Below are positions 19,083 through 28,525 of a stretch of 64,000 nt of DNA, in pieces. Source of the DNA: Vibrio sp. FE10 (GTDB taxonomy: Bacteria; Pseudomonadota; Gammaproteobacteria; Enterobacterales; Vibrionaceae); contig NZ_AP028068.1 in assembly GCF_030297155.1 (NCBI RefSeq), positions 2,077,827 through 2,141,826 of the forward strand, written 5' to 3'. Each line of letters starts with the position of its first letter. Position 1 is the stretch's first letter. A program made the translations under genes and the position numbers. The notes under the pieces are model-generated. The model searched no databases. It was given only the letters and a program-made list of their open reading frames with translations, and had not been told where the DNA came from.

Positions 19083-20129
19083 CTATCTATAAACTGTGTA
19101 TTTTTTGGGGTCAAAGGCAGTTCTTATCGCTTCACCAATGAATGTAACCATGACCAAAACACCTACAATTGCCGTCACAACAGAGCCAACAATCCATGGC
19201 GAATCGAGATTCGACTTGCCTTGTTGAAGAAGCTCTCCCCAGCTTGGGGTCGGTGGTATAAGGCCTAAACCTAAGTAGTCTAGTGCCGTTAATGCGGTGA
19301 TATTGGCGGCAATGGTAAAAGGCGCCAGAGTGACGATCATCACCATCGTGTTGGGTAAAATATGATTGAAGAGGATTCTTGCTGTGGATGCTCCTAGCGC
19401 CTTTGCAGCTAACACATACTCTCGAGCAGATTCTCTGTAGGTCATCGTTCGCATGTACCAAGTAATACCCATCCATCCAAAAGTCACATTGATCAATACA
19501 AACAGCATGAATGTGGGTTGTGCTATCGAGACCAAAATCATGATCACGTAAAGGAACGGAACCATAGACCAAGTCTCAATGATTCTTTGAACAATCAGAT
19601 CAAACTTGCCACCAAAGAAACCCATCGCACACCCCACCGTTACACCAATGCTGTATGCAATGACCATAGTTATCAGAGCAAATCCCATTGCTGTTCTAAA
19701 CCCGTAAACCAATCGAGCCAAAATATCCCGCCCGATTACGTCAGTGCCCAAATAGTGCTTTGAATAGGCACTTGGCGCATGTGGCGGATATTCACCAGAG
19801 AAGTCTTGTTCATACGGATTCCAAGGCACCAAAGGTAAAATCGCAAAGTCACCATTGTTTTTATCCTTAAGCGCTAATTGAAGTAGTCGATAGTTTGCCT
19901 CTCCCGAAGACTCCAAACCAAATGTCTTACCGGAGTAAACATCAGATACAATTGGAAAGTAATATTCCCCCTGATAACGCACCATTAAAGCCTTACTGTT
20001 GATCAACGCTTCAGCAAAAAGAGACAGTAATAACATTACAGATAGAATAATCAGCGACCAGTATCCACGCTTTATTTGTTTGAATCGCTTGATCTGCTTT
20101 AGTGTCAACGGATTTAATTTAATCATCAT
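19083..20129 (-). CDS. Peptide ABC transporter permease (YejE/OppC-like)
   Basis: About 348 residues with an N-terminal helix, a periplasmic loop of about 100 residues and a C-terminal BPD_transp_1 domain. The permease EAA loop reads REYVLAAKALGASTARILFNHILPN. The start overlaps the stop of the upstream permease (TGATG), showing translational coupling. The binding-protein gene follows 13 bases after the stop. It forms the inner-membrane pore with the YejB-like protein. Confidence 0.9.
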   Translation of the reverse strand: MMIKLNPLTLKQIKRFKQIKRGYWSLIILSVMLLLSLFAEALINSKALMVRYQGEYYFPIVSDVYSGKTFGLESSGEANYRLLQLALKDKNNGDFAILPLVPWNPYEQDFSGEYPPHAPSAYSKHYLGTDVIGRDILARLVYGFRTAMGFALITMVIAYSIGVTVGCAMGFFGGKFDLIVQRIIETWSMVPFLYVIMILVSIAQPTFMLFVLINVTFGWMGITWYMRTMTYRESAREYVLAAKALGASTARILFNHILPNTMVMIVTLAPFTIAANITALTALDYLGLGLIPPTPSWGELLQQGKSNLDSPWIVGSVVTAIVGVLVMVTFIGEAIRTAFDPKKYTVYR

Positions 20130-21154
20130 CAAGCTCCAAACTTCACTCTAGGATCGACCAGTGCAACGCAGACATCAGACAAGATATTGCCAAGTAGCAA
20201 TATGCAGGCGTTGATTGCGACAATACCCATAACCACTGGGTAATCTCTTTCTACAATTGATTCATAACCAAGCAGGCCTATGCCATTAATATCGAATATG
20301 ACTTCAATTAAGAAAGAGCCCGTCATGAAGAAAAGAAGAGAGTTGCCAAAGTGGCTAGCGATTGGAATTAAACTATTGCGTAGTGCGTGTTTACGAATCG
20401 CCTCTCTGAAAGGCAAACCTTTAGCGATTGCAGTGCGAATGTAATCTGACGATAAGTTTTCCATCAAATTGTTCTTCATGGTCATGGTTAACGTAGCAAA
20501 GTCACCTATCAGATAACAAAGCAAAGGTAAGACCGCATGCCACAAAATATCAGTAATTTGCTCTGAGAAAGTATTGAAGTCGTCGAAGTCATCATCCACA
20601 AAGCCCCCCATTGGGAACCACTCTAGGTGATAACTGAAAAACGTAATAAGAAGCACGCCGACCACATATCCCGGTAAGGCATAGCCGACAAAAATCATGA
20701 TTGATGAAACAGAATCAAAAACGCTGCCGTGCTTCATCGCCTTGAAATAACCAAGAGGAATAGAGATAAAATAACTAATGAAAAAGGTCACACCACCATA
20801 CATAGCCGAGACTGGCAGGCGCTCAAAAATCATCTCACTGACCGGTTCGTAGTAGCGTGTCGACTCGCCTAGATCAAAGTGAACAAGTCGAACTAACCAT
20901 TCGAGATACGCTTCCGTTACCGGCTTATCTAATCCATAAAATTTATTAAGATCTGCGAGTTGGTCTTCAGACAAAGCTGAGTTTTGGCCAACGAGGCTAG
21001 ACGCCCCACCACCATCCCCTTGAGGCTGCATGTTAGCGAGCATCCTCTCGACAGGGCCTCCTGGGACAAAACGCGTAATCGCGAATATCAAAATCGTAAT
21101 ACCAAGAAACGTAGGTACAACTAAAGCAAAACGTTTCAGTAAATATGCAATCAT
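20129..21154 (-). CDS. Peptide ABC transporter permease (YejB/OppB-like)
   Basis: 341 residues, first gene of the long minus-strand unit. The N-terminal LLKRFALVVPTFLGITILIF and FVPGGPVERML motifs are typical of YejB/OppB. The EAA loop contains IRTAIAKGLPFREAIRKHAL, and it ends in SDVCVALVDPRVKFG. Homologous to the YejB-like protein at 24233-25321. The promoter must lie in the 21155-21445 gap. Confidence 0.91.
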   Translation of the reverse strand: MIAYLLKRFALVVPTFLGITILIFAITRFVPGGPVERMLANMQPQGDGGGASSLVGQNSALSEDQLADLNKFYGLDKPVTEAYLEWLVRLVHFDLGESTRYYEPVSEMIFERLPVSAMYGGVTFFISYFISIPLGYFKAMKHGSVFDSVSSIMIFVGYALPGYVVGVLLITFFSYHLEWFPMGGFVDDDFDDFNTFSEQITDILWHAVLPLLCYLIGDFATLTMTMKNNLMENLSSDYIRTAIAKGLPFREAIRKHALRNSLIPIASHFGNSLLFFMTGSFLIEVIFDINGIGLLGYESIVERDYPVVMGIVAINACILLLGNILSDVCVALVDPRVKFGA

Positions 21155-21445
21155 CCTAACTAGCCAAATTCCATTTAAAGCAATATTTCATCAATTTAAT
21201 CAATAAAAGAAAGTAGTCAAATGGTTACATTTACCTACATTAACTTACAATTGCATTTAATTTGGATTAGTTCACTTAACACCTTTTAATCTTAATAATC
21301 AGAAACTTAAATTGGCTATCAGAAAGGAATTTTGAATTAGAAGGTGTGGATAATCTTTGTTTGTAACTTAAAAAGTGAACTGCTTAGACAATTCAAACAT
21401 GTTTGTAAGCTGCATTGATATGGTGACAAATCGAAATCAAATACA
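21155..21445. promoter_or_regulatory. Upstream region of the peptidase/peptide-transporter operon
   Basis: About 290 AT-rich bases between the terminator of the yej operon and the first permease start. It contains no open frame of note and is the only place for the promoter of the unit that runs from 21154 to 9510. No operator was recognised. Confidence 0.5.
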
Positions 21446-21479
21446 AAAAAATCGCACTGTGAAACAGAAGCGATTTTTT
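21446..21479. terminator. Terminator of the yejABEF-like operon
   Basis: AAAAAATCGC (21446-21455) pairs with GCGATTTTTT (21470-21479) around a 14-base loop. It has T runs in both directions. It lies 40 bases after the YejF-like stop and separates the two transporter operons. Confidence 0.85.
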
Positions 21480-21519
21480 GGTCTAATGAAAGAGGAGCTA
21501 ATCTATGAATAATGTTTGG

Positions 21520-23169
21520 CTACATCCCACCAACATTCGAAAGACTGACAAGCTGCTTAGTATACTCATGCTGCGGATTACCAAACAAAGTCTCAGTGTC
21601 GCCCTTCTCTATCACCTCACCGGCTTTCATCACGATGGTGTAATGACATAGGGATTTCACCACGTTGAGGTCATGACTAATAAATAGGTAAGTCAGGCCA
21701 TACTTTTCTTGTAATGACTTAAGTAAATCTAGGACTTGCGCTTGTACCGTTCTGTCTAATGACGATGTTGGTTCATCGAGCAAGATAAACTCTGGCTTTA
21801 AAATCAATGCACGAGCAATCGCGATACGTTGCCTCTGCCCGCCTGAAAACTCATTCGGGTAACGATGACGAGTTTCTGGGTCTAGGTCGACCTCTTTCAT
21901 TACGTCACAGATGCGTTGGTCGAGTTCAGTGTCATCCAATTGTTGATGCACCAGTAAACCTTCACCAATCACTTGAGCAACTGACATTCTTGGGTTCAAT
22001 GCCGAGAATGGGTCTTGAAAGACAACTTGCATGCGGCTTCGAAACGGCAACATCTGTTGTCGGTTTAAGCCTTGAATTTGTTCGTCAGCGTAGGTGATTG
22101 AACCCTCACTCTCCACCAGCTTCAAAATCGCCATACCGGTTGTTGATTTGCCCGAGCCACTCTCGCCAACAAGACCGATTGAGTGCCCTTTTTTCAAGCT
22201 GAACTCCATGTCTGTTACAGCTTTAACATGCGAAATCGTGCGCTTGAATAGACCGCCAGTAATCGGAAACCAAACACGCAGTTGGTCGACGTTGAGCAGG
22301 GATTTACTTTCCGGTGATACGGGAACAGGTAAGCCTTTAGGATCTGAGTTAATAAGTTTTTGAGTATAAGGATGAGATGGTGCATTAAAGAGTGTTTTAC
22401 AGTCATTGCTTTCAACTAAGCGGCCATCTTTCATTACCGCTACTCTGTCGGCAATCTTACGAACGATACTCAAATCATGGGTGATAAAGAGCATCGCCAT
22501 ACCCAGCTCTTGTTGCAGGTCTTTCAACAAATCCAAAATCTGCGCTTGTACCGATACATCCAATGCCGTTGTGGGTTCATCAGCAATAAGCAACTCTGGC
22601 TCATTGATCAGTGCCATCGCTATCATTACACGCTGACGCTCACCACCGGATAACTCATGCGGGTAAGCTGAAATCTTTTGTTCTGGGTAGCGAATACCCA
22701 CCTTTGAAAGCCACTCTATCGCCAAGGCTTGAGCTTTATTGGTTCGCATTCCACGGTGAATAGAAAGAGTTTCAACCAGCTGCTTACCGACTCGATGGAG
22801 TGGGTTCAACGAAACCATGGGCTCTTGGAAGATCATCCCAATACGGCCACCACGAATCCCGCGTAATTGCCTTTCAGAACAACTCAAGATATCGGTACCA
22901 GAGAAATTAATCTTACCGTTTAAGTAGTGGGACGAGCCTTTAGGTAAAAGTTTTAAAATAGAGTTGGCTGTAACAGATTTACCGGAACCACTCTCGCCCA
23001 CTAGCGCGAGTGTTTCGCCTTTGTATATTTCTAAAGAGACATCTTGCGTCACTTGCTCTATCGAATCTTTTCGCCCAAACCCTACCGACAACTTATCTAT
23101 GGTCAGAACTGGAGATGCATTAGCACCCTCTGCTGTTGACCCTGAAGTAGGAACCGTATTTGAAGTCAT
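21520..23169 (-). CDS. yejF: Peptide ABC transporter ATPase with two fused ATPase domains (YejF-like)
   Basis: 549 residues holding two complete ABC ATPase domains in one chain. The first has Walker [11 protein letters not shown], signature LSGGERQRVMIAMAL and Walker [13 protein letters not shown]. The second has Walker [11 protein letters not shown], signature FSGGQRQRIAIARAL and Walker B FILLDEPTSSLD. This fused layout is typical of YejF and powers the YejB-YejE permease. It follows the YejE-like gene by 9 bases. In E. coli and Salmonella, YejABEF imports peptides including microcin C and some antimicrobial peptides; the same is inferred here. Confidence 0.93.
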   Translation of the reverse strand: MTSNTVPTSGSTAEGANASPVLTIDKLSVGFGRKDSIEQVTQDVSLEIYKGETLALVGESGSGKSVTANSILKLLPKGSSHYLNGKINFSGTDILSCSERQLRGIRGGRIGMIFQEPMVSLNPLHRVGKQLVETLSIHRGMRTNKAQALAIEWLSKVGIRYPEQKISAYPHELSGGERQRVMIAMALINEPELLIADEPTTALDVSVQAQILDLLKDLQQELGMAMLFITHDLSIVRKIADRVAVMKDGRLVESNDCKTLFNAPSHPYTQKLINSDPKGLPVPVSPESKSLLNVDQLRVWFPITGGLFKRTISHVKAVTDMEFSLKKGHSIGLVGESGSGKSTTGMAILKLVESEGSITYADEQIQGLNRQQMLPFRSRMQVVFQDPFSALNPRMSVAQVIGEGLLVHQQLDDTELDQRICDVMKEVDLDPETRHRYPNEFSGGQRQRIAIARALILKPEFILLDEPTSSLDRTVQAQVLDLLKSLQEKYGLTYLFISHDLNVVKSLCHYTIVMKAGEVIEKGDTETLFGNPQHEYTKQLVSLSNVGGM

Positions 23170-23178
23170 AACTTATCC

Positions 23179-24201
23179 TTACTTCTGTTTATGTGGGTCG
23201 AAGGCATCACGCACAGCTTCACCAACGAAGACAAGTAACGTAAGCATCAGTGAAAGCACGACGAAAGCAGAGATGCCAAGCCAAGGGGCTTGCAAGTTAG
23301 CCTTACCTTGCGCTAATAGCTCACCTAACGAAGGCGAACCGGCAGGTAAACCAAAGCCCAAGAAATCTAATGAGGTTAACGTGGTGACCGATCCAGAAAG
23401 AATGAACGGCATCATGGTTAACGAAGCAACCATCGCGTTGGGTAGCATGTGACGAAGCATAATACGTTTGTCGTCGACGCCCATGGCTTGCGCGGCTCGC
23501 ACATAATCAAAGTTTCGACAGCGTAAGAATTCCGCTCGCACAATACCAACCAAACTCATCCAACTAAACAGAACCATAATCCCGAGTAACCACCAGAAGT
23601 TAGGTTCGATAAAACTGGAAAGGATAATCAGCAAGAATAGAGTCGGCATGCCAGACCAGACTTCAATGAAGCGCTGCCCAAACAAGTCGACCCAACCACC
23701 GTAGTAACCTTGTGTCGCCCCGACTACGACGCCGACCACGCTCGATACAATCGTCAGAATAAAACCAAATAGAACGGAAATGCGGAAGCCGTAAATGATC
23801 CTAGCTAATACATCTCGCCCTTTATCATCGGTTCCTAACCAGTTCACTGAATCTGGCTCCGATGGCACCGCACCTGAAATATCGAAGTTTATCGTGTCGT
23901 AACTAAACGGAATGATTGGCCACACGATGTAACCGCTGTCTTCGATGAGTTCGATAACATACGGGTCTTTGTAGTCGGCTTCGGTTTCAAACTCGCCACC
24001 AAATTCTGTTTCGGCATATTCATTGATAACAGGTACAAACCACTGATTATCATAAGAAACCAATAATGGCTTATCGTTGGCAATGATCTCAGCGAACAGG
24101 CTCAAGCCAAACAAGATGGTAAATATCCAAAGGGAGATAAAACCACGCTTGTTTGCTTTAAAACGTAACCAACGAGCTTCAGCTAAAGGGTTGTTAAACA
24201 T
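23179..24201 (-). CDS. yejE: Peptide ABC transporter permease (YejE-like)
   Basis: 340 residues. An N-terminal helix (FISLWIFTILFGLSLFAEII), a periplasmic insert and the BPD_transp_1 core with the EAA loop FDYVRAAQAMGVDDKRIMLR. The late segment LDFLGFGLPAGSPSLGELL is typical of YejE/OppC. It is the second permease of the yej operon and is related to the 19083-20129 protein. Confidence 0.92.
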   Translation of the reverse strand: MFNNPLAEARWLRFKANKRGFISLWIFTILFGLSLFAEIIANDKPLLVSYDNQWFVPVINEYAETEFGGEFETEADYKDPYVIELIEDSGYIVWPIIPFSYDTINFDISGAVPSEPDSVNWLGTDDKGRDVLARIIYGFRISVLFGFILTIVSSVVGVVVGATQGYYGGWVDLFGQRFIEVWSGMPTLFLLIILSSFIEPNFWWLLGIMVLFSWMSLVGIVRAEFLRCRNFDYVRAAQAMGVDDKRIMLRHMLPNAMVASLTMMPFILSGSVTTLTSLDFLGFGLPAGSPSLGELLAQGKANLQAPWLGISAFVVLSLMLTLLVFVGEAVRDAFDPHKQK

Positions 24202-24232
24202 TTATTATCAATACCTTGTTATTCGTTCGCCA

Positions 24233-25321
24233 TTAACGCGCTTCAAAATCAATTCGAGGATCAACCCAGGTATAAGTCAGGTCGGAGATAATGCTCAGCA
24301 CCAAGCCAAGCAAGGTCATGATATAGAGAGAGCTGAACACCACGGGATAGTCACGTTGAATGGTTGATTCAAAGCCAAGCAAACCAATGCCTTCGAGTGA
24401 AAACATCACTTCAATCAACATAGAACCCGTGAAGAAAATACTAATAAATGCGCTTGGAAAACCCGCAATGATGATCAGCATGGCGTTACGGAAAACGTGC
24501 TTATAGAGAATACTGCTCTCGTCCAAGCCTTTCGCTCGCGCGGTCACCACATATTGCTTATTGATTTCATCAAGGAAGGAGTTTTTGGTCAGCATGCTAA
24601 GTGTGGCGAAACCACCGATGACCATCGCAAAAATAGGCAACGCTAAATGCCAGAAATAATCGCCTATTTGCTGATACCAATTGAGCTGGTCGAAGTTACT
24701 CGACACTAGCCCGCGCAATGGGAACCAACTGAAGTAGTTGCCACTCGCGAACAAAATAATCAGGATGATCGCAAATAGGAAGCCCGGCACCGCGTAGCCG
24801 ACAATCACCACCGCACTCGACCAAATATCAAAGCGAGATCCATGATGTATCGCCTTCATGATGCCTAGGGGTATCGAAATCACATAGATGATTAAGGTAC
24901 TCCAGAGTCCTAATGAAATGGAGACGGGCAAGCGCTCGATGATCAAATCAATCACGTTGCCGCCCTTAAACAGGCTTTCACCAAAGTTAAAGGTCGCGTA
25001 ATTTTTCAACATATCGAAGTAGCGAACGTGAATAGGCTTATCAAAACCAAACTGCTTTTTGATCTCTTCAACCACTTCAGGATCAAGCCCGCGTGAGCCT
25101 TTATAGCCACTGGCAGATGCTTGGTCACTTTCGCTTAAATCAACTTCTTGTCCACCACCAGAAAAGCGCTCCATAATGCCAGAGTTGTGCCCTTCTAATT
25201 GGGCAACGGCTTGCTCTACCGGGCCTCCGGGCGCAATCTGAATAATGAAAAAGTTGATAGTGATGATCGCCCACAGCGTGGGGATCACCAACAGTAAACG
25301 CCGAAATATATACGCGGCCAT
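24233..25321 (-). CDS. yejB: Peptide ABC transporter permease (YejB-like)
   Basis: 362 residues. Starts [20 protein letters not shown] and carries [20 protein letters not shown], which matches YejB. An acidic insert follows (residues about 50-80), then the BPD_transp_1 core with [18 protein letters not shown]. It starts 12 bases after the YejA-like stop and is followed after 31 bases by yejE. Confidence 0.93.
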   Translation of the reverse strand: MAAYIFRRLLLVIPTLWAIITINFFIIQIAPGGPVEQAVAQLEGHNSGIMERFSGGGQEVDLSESDQASASGYKGSRGLDPEVVEEIKKQFGFDKPIHVRYFDMLKNYATFNFGESLFKGGNVIDLIIERLPVSISLGLWSTLIIYVISIPLGIMKAIHHGSRFDIWSSAVVIVGYAVPGFLFAIILIILFASGNYFSWFPLRGLVSSNFDQLNWYQQIGDYFWHLALPIFAMVIGGFATLSMLTKNSFLDEINKQYVVTARAKGLDESSILYKHVFRNAMLIIIAGFPSAFISIFFTGSMLIEVMFSLEGIGLLGFESTIQRDYPVVFSSLYIMTLLGLVLSIISDLTYTWVDPRIDFEAR

Positions 25322-25333
25322 GCTAACTAACTC

Positions 25334-27229
25334 CTAGCGACGTTTTTCAGGAAGCAAAGCCGCCTTCTCTTCTGAAATCCACCATGTATCAATGCCTAAA
25401 TCGTATTTAGGTAATACATCTGGACGCTCAAACTTATCCCACATTGCTACGCGATATTCACCGACGTGCCATTGAGGGATGTTGTAGAAATTCCACTGCA
25501 ATACACGGTCTAGTGAACGACCTAACGTAAGAAGCTTTTCAGGATGCTGTTGGTTACGCGCAATTTCTTCTGTTAACGCGTCAACCACCGGATCCATTAC
25601 ACCTGCAGTATTGTAAGTAGAATCAATGTAGTTAGAGTTCCAAACAATCATTAAGTTCGGGCTAGGATAAGGGTTTGCAGAAAACGATGAAGACACCATG
25701 TCGAAATCACGATCACGCAAGCGCTTGATGTACTGAGTGGTATCGATGGTACGGATCTTCATCTCGATGCCCATACGCTTGAGGTTCTTTTGAACAGGCG
25801 TTGCAATACGCTCCGTGGTTGGGCTGTAAATCAACAACTCAAATGACATCGGCTTGCCGGTCTTTTCATTGGTCATTACTTTGTCTTTCAGTACCCACCC
25901 TGCTTCTTTTAAAAGCTTGAAAGCAGTACGCATCTGGCTACGAATACGGCCACTGCCATCGGTGACTGATGGCTGGAACTCTTCAGTAAAAACTCTTGGA
26001 GGGATTTGGTCTTTGTACTGAGACAGCAATTCAACTTCGTCTGCGCTTGGTAAGCCTTTCGCTTCATAATCTGTGTTTTGGAAGTAGCTACGAGTCCGTT
26101 TGTACTGACCATAAAACATGTTTTTGTTCATCCACTCAAAGTCCATCGCGTAGGTTAACGCTTCACGCACTTTAGGGTCAGAGAACACTGGAGATTGGAT
26201 ATTGAAGACAAAACCTTGAGTCGTTTCAGGCTTCTCATGATTGATCTCTTCTTTAATGATGTAGCCTTTATCGAAGTTTGCGCCCGTGTAAGAGTTGGCC
26301 CAGAACTTAGCCGAGTTTTCGGTTCTAAGATCGAACTCCCCTGCTTTGAAGGCTTCCAGCATTACGGTGTCATCACGATAGTAATCGTATTGCACTTGCT
26401 TGAAGTTGTTGCGACCAACATTGACTGGCAAATCCGCAGCCCAGTAATTTTCATCTAAACCGTAGGTCACGCTTTGACCCGATTTATAGCTGATGATCTT
26501 ATAGGGACCGCTGCCGACTGGCGGTTCACTAAGCGGCTCAGACAGTTTTCTGTCTTTCCAGAAATGTTTTGGTAATACACGAGTACTTTGGGCAAAGCTA
26601 AACAGCTTCTCGCGGTTTGGCTTGTTCATCTCAATGCGAACAACCGAATCAGAAACAGCCGTTACTGATTCAATTTCTTTGTAATACACGCGATATTGAG
26701 GCACACCTTCTTTTGAAAACTTATCAAAGGTAAAGGCCACATCATGAGCCGTGATTGGTTTACCATCTTGGAATTTAGCATCTGGGTTAATGTCGATTTC
26801 CATCCAAGTGAAATCACTGGCGTAGCGAACCTTTGAGGCGATCAATGGATAATACGCATCAATCTCGTCACTCGGAGAAAACATCAAGGTATCGTAAATC
26901 TCCCCCGTATAGCTGGCAGCAACGCCGCGGGAACCGAATCGATTAAAGCTATCGTAAGTACCGATACTGCCATAGGTCACCTTACCTTGCTTTGGCGCAT
27001 CAGGATTAACGTAATCGAAATGAGTGAAATCGACAGGATATTTTGCTTCACCAAAACCGACCAGTTGAGTGGTTTCAATAACGGTGACAGCGGGAGTTGA
27101 TTCGGTATCAGAGGCGTTTGTAACGGAGGGATATAGAGCAATTAGCGGCAGCATGACTGCACATGACTTCAAATTAGACCTGAAAAATTGAGTGCGCTGC
27201 GAGGCTTTGCTTCGGAAATCTGTTCCCAT
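25334..27229 (-). CDS. yejA: Periplasmic oligopeptide-binding protein (YejA-like)
   Basis: 631 residues, first gene of the yej operon. A long N-region precedes the hydrophobic signal (CAVMLPLIALYPSVTNA). The mature part shows family 5 binding-protein features such as KFQDGKPITAHDVAFTFDKF and SEPPVGSGPYKI, and it ends in WDKFERPDVLPKYDLG, typical of YejA. The ATG at 27229 has a GGGAGAG ribosome binding site. The promoter must lie in 27230-27469. Confidence 0.92.
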   Translation of the reverse strand: MGTDFRSKASQRTQFFRSNLKSCAVMLPLIALYPSVTNASDTESTPAVTVIETTQLVGFGEAKYPVDFTHFDYVNPDAPKQGKVTYGSIGTYDSFNRFGSRGVAASYTGEIYDTLMFSPSDEIDAYYPLIASKVRYASDFTWMEIDINPDAKFQDGKPITAHDVAFTFDKFSKEGVPQYRVYYKEIESVTAVSDSVVRIEMNKPNREKLFSFAQSTRVLPKHFWKDRKLSEPLSEPPVGSGPYKIISYKSGQSVTYGLDENYWAADLPVNVGRNNFKQVQYDYYRDDTVMLEAFKAGEFDLRTENSAKFWANSYTGANFDKGYIIKEEINHEKPETTQGFVFNIQSPVFSDPKVREALTYAMDFEWMNKNMFYGQYKRTRSYFQNTDYEAKGLPSADEVELLSQYKDQIPPRVFTEEFQPSVTDGSGRIRSQMRTAFKLLKEAGWVLKDKVMTNEKTGKPMSFELLIYSPTTERIATPVQKNLKRMGIEMKIRTIDTTQYIKRLRDRDFDMVSSSFSANPYPSPNLMIVWNSNYIDSTYNTAGVMDPVVDALTEEIARNQQHPEKLLTLGRSLDRVLQWNFYNIPQWHVGEYRVAMWDKFERPDVLPKYDLGIDTWWISEEKAALLPEKRR

Positions 27230-27469
27230 TTGACTCTCCCTTCAAATGTTATGAATTCTATATTCAACTTGATTAACCGGCTTTGAATGCACACCGTTAA
27301 AACAAGTATAGGTTCAAATCTAACATCATGTAATAACTAATAAAACCATCAGCACTCCATCTCTGACGGTTTATTTACAAATTACTCGGGTTCAGTCTAA
27401 AGAAATAGAACTCGCCAGCACCGAAGCTGGGTCAATGACTAGCGCGAAGTATAGTGAAGTGGGTATTAA

Positions 27470-28333
27470 CTATTGAACACGGTAATCATCAAAGATAAGT
27501 TCACCAATTTCATTTATCACAGTGTCACGCTCTGGAATGGTTAACTCGGTTTCTGTGAGAGAGATACTGATGATCAACGGAGCGCGAGTTTCACTCCACA
27601 CGATAGCCGTAATAGCGCGCGAGCCATAAGCGCCCGCTCCTGATCTGTCAGCAATCTTCCAACCATCAGGCAGGATCGAACGAATCATTCCATCAGAGAC
27701 TTTGTTGTCCTTCATCCAAGTCTTGAGCTGAGCTTTAGAATCTTCTAATAGCACGTTGCCATACACCAATTCATTCAACGTTTTCACCATAGTGTTTGGT
27801 GTTGTGGTGTCACGAACATCACCCGGTCGAGCATGATTCAAATCGGGTTCGATATGGTCAAGACGTGTTTCGCGGTCTCCGATTGAACGCAAAAACTCTG
27901 TTAACCCGTTAGGCCCATCAATACCAGCTAACACGATATTAGCGGCCGTGTTGTCGCTCATTTCCATGGTTGCAGCACATGCACCTGTGAGTGAAATTTC
28001 TTTACCGACAAACGCTTTAGTCATCGGAGACCAAGCAATAAGCTCATCAGATTTAACCCCAACCTTAGACTCTAAATCTAACCCTTCATTTTCAGAATCA
28101 TAGAGAAGATTGGCGCAAGCTAAGGTTTTGAAAGTGCTCATCATTGGAAAGCGCTCGTCACCCTTATAACTCCATGTTTGCTTAGTTGCAGAATCATAAA
28201 CAGAAACACCAATGCGCGCGGATACACGAGACTCGATTTGCTCAATAGACTCAGGATCCAAAGAATGACTCAATGACGATGTAGAGAAGAAAACGCTCAA
28301 CAACACAAGAGCGAGAGAGGGATATTTTTTCAT
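27470..28333 (-). CDS. Class A beta-lactamase, CARB (carbenicillinase) type
   Basis: 287 residues with a signal peptide (cleavage after SLSHS or nearby). It has the class A serine motif STFK at 66-69, SDN at 126-128, the Omega-loop Glu in EPDLN at 162-166, and RSG at 230-232 instead of the usual KTG. The RSG triad marks the CARB/PSE carbenicillin-hydrolysing group, which several vibrios carry chromosomally. It hydrolyses penicillins in the periplasm. All catalytic motifs are intact. It lies 240 bases upstream of yejA on the same strand and is probably a separate unit. Confidence 0.92.
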   Translation of the reverse strand: MKKYPSLALVLLSVFFSTSSLSHSLDPESIEQIESRVSARIGVSVYDSATKQTWSYKGDERFPMMSTFKTLACANLLYDSENEGLDLESKVGVKSDELIAWSPMTKAFVGKEISLTGACAATMEMSDNTAANIVLAGIDGPNGLTEFLRSIGDRETRLDHIEPDLNHARPGDVRDTTTPNTMVKTLNELVYGNVLLEDSKAQLKTWMKDNKVSDGMIRSILPDGWKIADRSGAGAYGSRAITAIVWSETRAPLIISISLTETELTIPERDTVINEIGELIFDDYRVQ

Positions 28334-28525
28334 TGTGAAACCATAAAAAAGCGATCGATTGATCGTAGATAAAATTAAACTCGACGCCTTAAAAGCATCG
28401 AGCGGAGAGAATATAAGCAGAAAGCGACTCCCTAATCTAGAGACAATGAAAATAACTGACTAAACCCGAACAATATCTTCATATTTTAGATATCCTTAAA
28501 GGAGTGATTTCAATAGGATTCAACC

